From a virus, in IMG/VR virus record IMGVR_UViG_3300027985_001840, positions 1 through 40,684 of that record: DNA of 40,684 nucleotides. One strand, 5' to 3'. The notes under the pieces are model-generated. The model saw only the letters and a list, made by a program, of their open reading frames with translations, was not told where the DNA came from and made no database searches. Below are positions 34,663 to 40,684 of the stretch, one piece after another. Numbering within the stretch: position 1 is the first letter of the stretch; each line of letters starts with the position of its first letter. A program made the translations under genes and the position numbers.

Positions 34663-36065
34663 CTGACGAAGAGAAAGAACTCGCGACGATGTATGACGCG
34701 CTACAGCTCAAGTTGGACGATCTGATCGCGGGTAAGGAGCAATTTACCGATCTCACCAACGCGGAACTCTTCGTGCAGGAATTCCGCGAGAAGATTAAAT
34801 ACTGCATGCCCTGGAAGAAATGGATCATCTGGGACGGGAATACCTGGCGTCCCGACGACTGCGGCGAGATATTCGCGCTCGCGAAGGAGTTTCTACGCGG
34901 CATGTTCCTCCGCGTTACCCGGATCAGCGATCATCAGCGGGCGGTGGAACTGGTGAAACATCTCGTGAAGTGCGAATCCTTGCGGAGAAGGCAGGCTCTC
35001 GTCGAGAGCGCGAGTCTTGAGCGTTCCGTGCGGATACTCCCCGCGCAGGTAGACCGCGAACCGTTCCTTCTTAACGTCAGGAACGGAACGCTTGATCTTC
35101 GGACGGGTGAACTGAATCCCCCAATGCGGGACAAGTTCATTACCAAATGCGCGTCGGTCTCGTTTGACCGGGGCGAACAGTGCCCGGAATGGTATAACTT
35201 CCTCCTCCGTATCATGAACGGTAACGCCCCGTTGATCTACTTTCTTCAGAAGGCCGTCGGCTGGGCGATGACCGGGGACATGAGCGAGCAGGTGATGTTC
35301 ATTCTGTATGGATCGGGCGCGAACGGAAAAAGCACCTTTATCAATACCATCATGGAGATTATGGGTGAGTACTCGATGGCGACGCCGACCGAGACCTTCA
35401 TGAAGAAGCATGGGGACGGGATCTCGAACGATATCGCGCGGCTTCGGGGGACTCGGTTCGTGACGACGGTCGAGGCCGAGGAAGGGAAGCGGATGAGCGA
35501 GCCGCTCATCAAGCAGGTGACCGGACAGGACATGATGACCGCGCGTTTCCTCTACGGCGAGTACTTCGACTTCCTCCCGACGTTCAAGATTTTCATGGCG
35601 ACCAACCATAAGCCTGTGATCCGGGGAAACGATCATGGTATATGGCGTCGAATAAAGCTTATCCCGTTTACCGTGACCATTCCCTACGAGGAGCGTGACC
35701 CTGATCTCATGGAGAAGCTTAGGAAGGAGCACAAGGGGATTCTCAACTGGATGGTCGAAGGCTGTATTCGATGGCAGAAGGAACGTCTCGGGGAACCGGA
35801 GGAAGTAAAGCGAGCGACGAACGAATACCAGGACGAGATGGACTTGATCGGTTCGTTCCTGCAGGAATGCTGCATTGTCGATCCGACGGGGTATCTGCGT
35901 ATTTCGTCGGGCGATCTTTTCCGCTCATACATCGCATGGTGCGAGCGGAACTCGGAGCGTCCGTACTCGCAGCGGATGTTCGGGATTCATCTGCAGAACA
36001 TGGGAATACAGAAGGACCGGACGAACAAGGCGCGGTATTGGGTGGGGATCGCGGTGAGGGAGTGA
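34659..36065 (+). CDS. D5/P4-type SF3 replicative helicase
   Basis: 468 residues. D5_N-type region (about 60-190), then Walker A GSGANGKST (218-226), Walker B VTTVEAEEG, sensor MATNHKPVIRGNDHGIWRR and the following LIPF strand, and a C-terminal winged helix (about 400-460). This is the helicase half of phage/plasmid primases such as P4 alpha and vaccinia D5; no primase zinc or AEP domain is present, so priming must come from elsewhere. Position at the right end, away from int, is unusual for siphophages but common in satellites and small temperate elements. Confidence 0.9.
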   Translation: MTDEEKELATMYDALQLKLDDLIAGKEQFTDLTNAELFVQEFREKIKYCMPWKKWIIWDGNTWRPDDCGEIFALAKEFLRGMFLRVTRISDHQRAVELVKHLVKCESLRRRQALVESASLERSVRILPAQVDREPFLLNVRNGTLDLRTGELNPPMRDKFITKCASVSFDRGEQCPEWYNFLLRIMNGNAPLIYFLQKAVGWAMTGDMSEQVMFILYGSGANGKSTFINTIMEIMGEYSMATPTETFMKKHGDGISNDIARLRGTRFVTTVEAEEGKRMSEPLIKQVTGQDMMTARFLYGEYFDFLPTFKIFMATNHKPVIRGNDHGIWRRIKLIPFTVTIPYEERDPDLMEKLRKEHKGILNWMVEGCIRWQKERLGEPEEVKRATNEYQDEMDLIGSFLQECCIVDPTGYLRISSGDLFRSYIAWCERNSERPYSQRMFGIHLQNMGIQKDRTNKARYWVGIAVRE

Positions 36066-36189
36066 ATAATCTTGACGTATGGTGTGGTGTGCTTTATTGT
36101 TAAGTTAGATTTACTTGAAAATGCATCATCTTTGATAATATCTAAGGAAGCATATTTGAGTAGAAATTAGCTCCGAATCAGGAGAACCG
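36066..36189. other. Probable right boundary of the element, no gene
   Basis: 124 bp of AT-rich sequence between the helicase and a chromosomal-type signalling gene with different codon use. The attachment site, if the element ends here, should lie in this stretch, but I found no convincing direct repeat with positions 1-70. Confidence 0.35.
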
Positions 36190-37917
36190 ATGAACTCTCA
36201 AATCAAAGACATAATACTTAAGAACTCCACCTTTGGCTACTCATATGATCAGATTATACTTGATGAGGCCGGTATGCCTTGCGACTATATTTTTCTTGAT
36301 ACAAATCAGGTTTTTTTGACGATGCTTGGGTTGGATCAGGATAAGGTGGAAGGCAAGCGTATTTCGGAGATTGTTCCGACGGTTCTTGAAGATTCTTTTG
36401 ATTGGGTAGGATGCTTTGGAAAGGTTGCGCTTACCGGTGAGAGTACTGAAATTGAGGCCTTTTCATCCGCGTTGAATAAATGGTTTCATTTGTCGGTATT
36501 TTCTCCGATGAGAGAATATTTTGTGGTTATCTCATTCGATATTACGGATCAGAAAATCATGGAACAAGAGTTGGTGAAAAGCAAAGAAGAGCTCCGTGAG
36601 TATATCGATAATGCGCCGGACGGTGTTTTTATTACGGACAATACATTTCATTACATTTATGCCAATTCCGCTGCGTGTCAGATGGTCGGATACAGTATGG
36701 AAGAAATGCGCTCCTTACAGATTAAGGATCTTTTAGCGCCTGAAGACACCGCTGGCCACAAAAAGTCTTTGGATGAGCTACGAGACACTAAAAAATCCGG
36801 ACGTGTATCCCATATCATAACAAAAAATGGATCAAAAATTACCGTAGACGTGAACATCGTAAGCCTTGACAGCGGAAAATTGATGGCATTTTGTAAAGAT
36901 ATTACGAAGCTCGAACAAATCGAAAACGAGAAAAACCAGTATTATTCCGCTTTCCAAAATACTTCGCAGCCAATAGTAATAACGGATCCGGATGGCATCA
37001 TTATATCAGTAAATAATTCATTCTCAGAAATGTACGGTTTCTCACGAAATGAAGTCGTTGGAAAAAACCCCAACATCCTTAATCCTGGACGGGAAGTATA
37101 TGAAAATCTTGGAATAGGTAATTTCGAGTACGAGGCGATGTTCCGCGATCTTTGGTCTGCCGTTCGAGATCCAATGATACGCACATGGAAAGGGGAAGTA
37201 ATTAATCGGCGAAAAGACAACACGTTGGTATGGATCAGCCTTCTTGTAAACGCGGTATATAACGAAACGGGTACGCTTAAAAGTATTATCGGATTTCCGG
37301 TTGACATGACAGTATCGCATGAGATAGCGCAAAAAAACCGCATCCAACTATATAAAACAATTGCCGATCTTGCCGAATTACGCGATGACGATACAGGTAA
37401 TCATATGAAACGCGTAGGTCTCTTTGCGAAGCTTGTAGCCAGAGAGATGGGAAAGAACGTGAAATATTGCGACGATATCGAAATCTTTGCGCCCATGCAT
37501 GATATCGGAAAAGTCGGTATTTTAGATTCGATCTTGATGGCACCAAGAAAGTTAACACCCGAAGAATTTCAAATCATGAAAACGCACACGACACTTGGTC
37601 ATAACATTATTAAGGGTAAGGATGAATTCGAGATGGCTGCGGCGATAACCTTGTGCCATCACGAGAAATTTGACGGATCGGGCTACCCTCATGGAATCGG
37701 GGGCAAGCATATTCCGCTATCCGCCCATATTACGGCTCTGTGTGATGTCTACGATGCCCTTCGAAGCAAGCGACCTTATAAGGAACCCTGGACGCATGAA
37801 GAAGCCGTAAAATACATTATGGGAAGCTCTGGGTCGCATTTTGATCCCGATCTCATTGCTGTCTTCGCGCGGTTAAGTAACAGATTTCAGACTGTATTCC
37901 AGGAACTGACGGACTAA
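36190..37917 (+). CDS. PAS-PAS-PAS-HD-GYP signalling protein
   Basis: 575-residue cytoplasmic sensor and probable cyclic-di-GMP phosphodiesterase. Three PAS domains (about 10-125, 130-245 and 250-375; the second and third show clear YIYANSAACQMVGYS and GIIISVNNSFSEMYGFS motifs) precede an HD-GYP domain (about 395-565) with the HD pair at 437-438 (PMHDIGK), HHEKFDGSGYP and the GYP residues at 498-500. The catalytic motifs are intact. No transmembrane helix, so the input is internal. AGGAGA precedes ATG 36190. Probably resident chromosome. Confidence 0.92.
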   Translation: MNSQIKDIILKNSTFGYSYDQIILDEAGMPCDYIFLDTNQVFLTMLGLDQDKVEGKRISEIVPTVLEDSFDWVGCFGKVALTGESTEIEAFSSALNKWFHLSVFSPMREYFVVISFDITDQKIMEQELVKSKEELREYIDNAPDGVFITDNTFHYIYANSAACQMVGYSMEEMRSLQIKDLLAPEDTAGHKKSLDELRDTKKSGRVSHIITKNGSKITVDVNIVSLDSGKLMAFCKDITKLEQIENEKNQYYSAFQNTSQPIVITDPDGIIISVNNSFSEMYGFSRNEVVGKNPNILNPGREVYENLGIGNFEYEAMFRDLWSAVRDPMIRTWKGEVINRRKDNTLVWISLLVNAVYNETGTLKSIIGFPVDMTVSHEIAQKNRIQLYKTIADLAELRDDDTGNHMKRVGLFAKLVAREMGKNVKYCDDIEIFAPMHDIGKVGILDSILMAPRKLTPEEFQIMKTHTTLGHNIIKGKDEFEMAAAITLCHHEKFDGSGYPHGIGGKHIPLSAHITALCDVYDALRSKRPYKEPWTHEEAVKYIMGSSGSHFDPDLIAVFARLSNRFQTVFQELTD

Positions 37918-37929
37918 AGGTTTTCTTTT

Positions 37930-38781
37930 TTATAGCAAATCGCGTAGGCGTTCAATTGATTTCGGTGCTGAGCCCTCATAGTGATTATTTAGATACACTT
38001 TGACCAATCTGCTCCCGTTCGCGAGTGATCTGATCATACCGGCTATCTCTCCAAGGTCTTCCTTTGGCTCGACGATTTCGTTCCAGTTGCCCTTCGTCTT
38101 ATCCTCGATTTCTTTCCGGTCTCCGCCGAGAAGCCTAATCGCAACGCGATCGCCGATCAGATCACCGAATTTCGCGAAGAGTTCATACACATGCGGGAGG
38201 TATTGCTTTTCAGAAAAAACGTGCGCAATGTCATGATCCTTGAGGAAGTGAAAGTACTCGCGGGTCAGATAGTTCGCGTTTCTCGACTCGATGGCGAGGG
38301 GTAGCGTATTCCTTGTCCCTGACTTTTCAAGGGCAGTAACAAAGCCGTCGAGGGTCTTCAAAAAGGCGTCAAGACCGGCCATTTTCTGTTTGTTGAGGTA
38401 TTCGAATTCCAGCTCGGCGAGGAAAATCCGGTCATGCAGTTCTCGGGTTGCCTCAAGGTATTGAGAGTAGACCGTAGCCGATAGAAAGTCCGGGTTCGCG
38501 ATGAGCGGCGCCGTTTTATCCCGATTCCGCTCATGGGTCAGTGAGAGGGATTCGGTCAACTTGCAGGAAAAGGTAAAGCCCTCGGGGGTGAGCTCGCGGT
38601 ATTCTTTCGCGTCATCGGTCGAGGGTAGCTTGTAGAACCAGCTATCGACCTCGACCGTGGGATACCTCTCCGAATACTCCCGGAGATAGGCTGCCGAGTG
38701 CGATGCTTTACGGCTATAGACCAATCCGATCCATGAATCATAATTCCATGAACACGTGCCGAATTCAATGCTTCCCGCCAT
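37930..38781 (-). CDS. DUF72 (YecE-like) family protein
   Basis: 283-residue TIM-barrel-like protein. It opens with the family signature FGTCSWNYDSWIGLVY, then VEVDSWFYKLPS and FTFSCKLTESLSLTH, and has ESRNANYL and a late VKVYLNNHYEGSAPKS. The biochemical activity of DUF72 is not established. It is convergent with the HD-GYP gene, 12 bp between stop codons. No ribosome-binding site is visible before ATG 38781. Confidence 0.9.
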   Translation of the reverse strand: MAGSIEFGTCSWNYDSWIGLVYSRKASHSAAYLREYSERYPTVEVDSWFYKLPSTDDAKEYRELTPEGFTFSCKLTESLSLTHERNRDKTAPLIANPDFLSATVYSQYLEATRELHDRIFLAELEFEYLNKQKMAGLDAFLKTLDGFVTALEKSGTRNTLPLAIESRNANYLTREYFHFLKDHDIAHVFSEKQYLPHVYELFAKFGDLIGDRVAIRLLGGDRKEIEDKTKGNWNEIVEPKEDLGEIAGMIRSLANGSRLVKVYLNNHYEGSAPKSIERLRDLL

Positions 38782-39128
38782 GCCTATAGTGTCGTGGAAT
38801 TATCGGATACCGTCAAAGCTTTTTTCGCTCCCCCGTGCTCCCCTGTAGGGTGTCGCGAAAAGGTGACTCTTAGGAACAGTTTTCTCGCCAGAAAGTGATC
38901 GATTGTGATACTTCATGGTACCGAAAGATAAACCGTTCTTACTCTTTTTCTTATATTTCTTTCAGTGACACAAAAAAAGATAAAAAAAAGATATAAAGAG
39001 AAATAAAGAATAAAAGGTTGTAATTCGCGACAAATTCGCGTCTTTGCGACACTAGTAAAGCGAGTAAAGGCAAGCGCTGCGCGCACTCCCCGACGGAAAA
39101 AAATTGGAAGCGAAAAAAATCTGGAATC
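38782..39128. other. AT-rich intergenic region with a 9-bp inverted pair
   Basis: About 350 bp with no gene. A/T-rich purine runs lie at 38970-39015. TGTCGCGAA (38851-38859) is matched in inverse by TTCGCGACA (39024-39032). This is the natural place for the promoter of the structured region to the right, but no clear -35/-10 pair was found. Confidence 0.4.
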
Positions 39129-39493
39129 CCCGCCCGCGAAGCGGGCGGGCTCAGCGGGTAATCAGAATCATAGCCACACCAAACTTCAGGACGGAATCAT
39201 CACGGGAGCGGCCTGAAGGCAACCTTCGGGAACGCAGTACTGCCCGGTCTGTGGACGACGGTTCGGAAGGACGATAGTCCTGGAGGACCGCCGGACGCTG
39301 TCCGGGCAGTTGGGTCAAGCCGTTGCCGGAAGGTCGCGTGCTGACAGTACGGGGATAGATCACGGAATCGGTTCAAGGCAGAAGATGTCGAGGAATCAGC
39401 GTTTACGATGCGCTTGAGCAACCTCAGAAGAAAGCATGAAGAGCAAACACGATGAGTCTTCCTGACGGTTGAGCTTAACGCCTGGAATAAGCT

Positions 39494-39654
39494 GCTCCAA
39501 AAAACGCCGGGCAAGTGCAACGCGCCGGAGCCCCTAAGAGGCCCCCCTCTCCCCAAGTTCAATAGCGGTACCTTATTGTGGGGTATGCGGGGGGTGAGGG
39601 GTTTGGGGAGAGGGGGGCCGGCAGGGGCGGAGGGGACCCGGCGCTTTTTGGAGC
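39494..39654. repeat. Large nested inverted repeat
   Basis: Outer arms 39494-39511 and 39637-39654 pair over 18 positions with one G-U type exception (GCTCCAAAAA.CGCCGGG); inner arms 39540-39556 and 39603-39619 (GGCCCCCCTCTCCCCAA) pair perfectly over 17; GCCCCT/AGGGGC links them and CAATA/TATTG (39560/39574) caps the loop. Two stacked long stems form one of the strongest structures in the window. Confidence 0.75.
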
Positions 39655-39999
39655 CACGAGTTACCAGCTAACACTTCCGGGAAAAAGGGGAACCAAGCTT
39701 TCAGCGACGAAAGGTTGCGTGCTGACGGTATGCCTGAAATCTGACGAGAAGCGAATTGGCAGACAGATTTGAAAAGTGGTGCAATGGAAACGCGATTAAG
39801 GCGCCCTTGTACGGAGTGCGGGAAACCGCGGAATGAGGGCACGGGAGCACGAGGCCAGGAGGGCCGAAGTGCGGAGTGCCCGAGTGAAGGTGAAGCCGCG
39901 CAGGGACGCGCGGCGGAACTGGTTTGAGCCAAGAGCTGATGGCGTGCGGGAGAGCTGCCGAGATTGGTTCTTCGGTGCCGGTGACGATAGATTCCTGGG

Positions 40000-40130
40000 A
40001 ACAAAAATAATGTGTCGATCGGAGGAACGAGGGAGCGAGGAGCAAGCCCGACCGGAGCGACTGACAAGGAGCTCAAGGGAGGGTATGCGACGAGTGACCG
40101 AGTGACGGAGAGAGACACGTTATTTTTGTT
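40000..40130. repeat. Long fold-back with purine-rich interior, copy A
   Basis: Arms 40000-40016 and 40114-40130 (AACAAAAATAATGTGTC) pair over 17 positions with one G-U. The 97-nt interior is purine-rich (GGAGGAACGAGGGAGCGAGG). The left arm follows TGGGAACAA, as in copy B. Confidence 0.7.
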
Positions 40131-40215
40131 TTCTTTCGAGAGAGAACTGGGGAAGCGGAGGGCGAGAAACGCAGAAAGAGGAACATTGCAGAAGTGGGGG
40201 AGGTAGAATCTTGGG

Positions 40216-40292
40216 AACAATACCGCGCCGTGAACGGAGGAGTGGAGGCCCTGAAGGGGACGGAACGACGGAGAGAACGAGGCGGTATTGTT
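40216..40292. repeat. Long fold-back with purine-rich interior, copy B
   Basis: Arms AACAATACCGC (40216-40226) and GCGGTATTGTT (40282-40292) pair perfectly over 11 bp around a purine-rich interior with CGGAGGAGTGG. The same TGGGAACAA precedes it. Confidence 0.65.
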
Positions 40293-40320
40293 GACTTTTC
40301 CAGATTTAAACTGAGTGTAT

Positions 40321-40365
40321 GACCCGAATTACCAGTATGCTTTCAGCATACTGGTAATTCGGGTC
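40321..40365. repeat. Perfect 20-bp inverted repeat
   Basis: Arms 40321-40340 and 40346-40365 (starting GACCCGAATTACCAG) are exact complements with a TTTCA loop. No proper T-run follows, so a classical terminator is doubtful. It may end the structured RNA, or be a recombination or binding site. Confidence 0.75.
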
Positions 40366-40412
40366 GATCGGCAAGTTTTTCAGGCAATTTACTTGGATGG
40401 AGACTAGGGCTG

Positions 40413-40455
40413 TACAAATACACGTAATATGCTGGTGATTTTACGTGTCTTTGTA
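40413..40455. promoter_or_regulatory. 15-bp inverted repeat before the AbiEi-like gene
   Basis: TACAAATACACGTAA (40413-40427) and TTACGTGTCTTTGTA (40441-40455), one mismatch, 13-bp spacer. Second of three inverted repeats stacked in front of the antitoxin-like gene. Confidence 0.55.
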
Positions 40456-40485
40456 TACATCTCTTTTCGGAGTTTTTCTGGGTTG

Positions 40486-40537
40486 TGTTGCGAAATGTCG
40501 GTAAATATTGACAAATACCGACATTTCGCAACATACT
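40486..40537 (+). promoter_or_regulatory. Promoter inside a perfect 18-bp inverted repeat (putative AbiEi operator)
   Basis: Arms 40486-40503 and 40516-40533 (TGTTGCGAAATGTCGGTA and its complement) are perfect. TTGACA (40508-40513) lies in the 12-bp spacer, and CATACT (40532-40537) forms a -10 with 18-bp spacing. Binding to the arms would cover the promoter. Transcription would begin close to ATG 40544, so the mRNA may be leaderless. AbiEi antitoxins are known to repress their own operon through inverted repeats. Confidence 0.7.
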
Positions 40538-40543
40538 GGAATC

Positions 40544-40684
40544 ATGGAAACCAGTACCGACCAAATCCTGTCTCTCGTACGCACGCAAGGGATGATCCGG
40601 CCCCGGGATCTTGTTGCGCGGAATATCGCCACTGTTGTGCTTACTCGGATGGTTAAAAACGGTAGTCTTGTTCGCGTTGCGCGG
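40544..40684 (+). CDS. AbiEi-type antitoxin, N-terminal fragment at window edge
   Basis: 47 codons from ATG 40544, open to the window end. The reading (LSLVRTQGMIRPRDLVARNI, then TRMVKNGSLVRVAR) is the winged-helix start of the AbiEi/type IV antitoxin family, in which LRxLVxxGxLxRVxRGxY is typical. A type IV toxin (AbiEii-like nucleotidyltransferase) should lie just downstream. No Shine-Dalgarno is seen; TACTGG (40534-40539)/CCAGTA (40551-40556) places the start codon in a hairpin loop. The gene is too short here for certainty. Confidence 0.7.
   Translation, partial: METSTDQILSLVRTQGMIRPRDLVARNIATVVLTRMVKNGSLVRVAR

Larger units (their letters stand above)
39129..40365 (+). ncRNA. Candidate large structured noncoding RNA
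   Basis: No supportable ORF over 1.2 kb but a dense array of stems. Hairpins: CCCGCCCGC/GCGGGCGGG with GAA loop (39129-39149), GAAGG/CCTTC (39215-39227), AGGAC-GATA-GTCCT (39268-39281), GCGG-GAAA-CCGC with a GNRA loop (39818-39829), GGGCAC/GTGCCC enclosing GCAC/GTGC and GGCC/GGCC (39837-39881), and GCCGCGC/GCGCGGC (39895-39914). Long-range: ACTGCCCGG (39239)/CCGGGCAGT (39302), 39419-39432 with 39456-39470, and three large fold-backs listed separately. The plus strand is strongly purine-rich from about 39840 to 40290. Large phage-associated RNAs (GOLLD, ROOL) are the comparison set; I cannot confirm membership. Strand and ends are inferred. It may instead be several separate fold-back elements. 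Confidence 0.45.

Noticed and set aside
1-36189. attL/attR direct repeat
   Set aside because: No exact repeat of useful length seen between 1-70 and 36066-36189; no tRNA gene found in the window.
39330-39732. Template/variable repeat pair of a diversity-generating retroelement
   Set aside because: Similarity is only about 22 bp, differences are not restricted to template adenines, and no reverse transcriptase or Avd gene is present.
39573-40220. 215-residue reverse-strand open frame and several short plus-strand frames in the structured region
   Set aside because: Low-complexity P/S/R-rich translation, no start signal, and the DNA is explained better by stems and purine bias.
39129-40365. 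Group I or group II intron, or retron
   Set aside because: No domain V-like hairpin, no catalytic core sequences I can place, and no reverse transcriptase or homing endonuclease nearby. A degraded intron cannot be fully excluded.

Overview
This window is a bacterial chromosome segment that is mostly an integrated phage-derived element carrying a large defence cargo. The host is probably a diderm (Gram-negative) bacterium, because the lysis cassette ends in an overlapping spanin-like pair. I cannot fix the phylum from sequence alone. The phage genes are GC-rich, the cargo between about 10.13 and 27.9 kb is visibly AT-richer, and the genes at 36.2-38.8 kb look like resident chromosomal genes.

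Layout. (1) 71-1947: tyrosine integrase, excisionase-type helix-turn-helix protein and a 55-residue small protein, closed by a bidirectional terminator. A leftward hypothetical gene (1953-2378) faces them. (2) 2801-10327: packaging and head module with small and large terminase, portal, a LuxR-type regulator with a degenerate receiver, prohead protease, HK97-type major capsid, an unknown structural protein, a head-tail connector and a last small gene. (3) 10446-20149: a type IC restriction-modification operon very like EcoR124I/EcoprrI (hsdM, hsdS, hsdR). It embeds two putative anticodon-nuclease genes, one RloC-like with a zinc hook and one clear PrrC, plus a 56-residue coupled ORF between them. 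(4) 20259-25294: a leftward gene combining RNA polymerase alpha-CTD-like, sigma-region-4-like, winged-helix and AlbA_2 domains. An IS21-family element (22553-24981) splits it, and removing the element restores the frame exactly. (5) 25598-27721: a strong promoter, a long leader and four small cargo genes, including DUF3800 and a possible BECR-fold nuclease. (6) 27967-34662: tail tip/adhesin and lysis module. (7) 34659-36065: D5/P4-type SF3 helicase. (8) 36190-38781: PAS-PAS-PAS-HD-GYP phosphodiesterase and a DUF72 protein, convergent. (9) 38782-40684: no protein gene until the end. About 1.2 kb is filled with nested inverted repeats that look like a large structured RNA. The start of an AbiEi-type antitoxin gene follows, behind a perfect inverted-repeat operator.

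How the parts fit. Three copies of a 43-bp dyad (TTTCGACAA-N11-TTGTCGAAA plus AATAGACCAT) stand in front of the excisionase, head and tail transcription units, so these three look co-regulated. The defence cargo sits between the head and tail-tip modules, where tail tube and tape-measure genes would normally be, and no such genes are in the window. The element is therefore either a tail-defective prophage kept as a defence island, or a satellite-like element that makes its own head. In the cargo, the R-M enzyme, PrrC and the RloC-like protein would form a layered system: DNA restriction first, then tRNA cleavage when restriction is inhibited.
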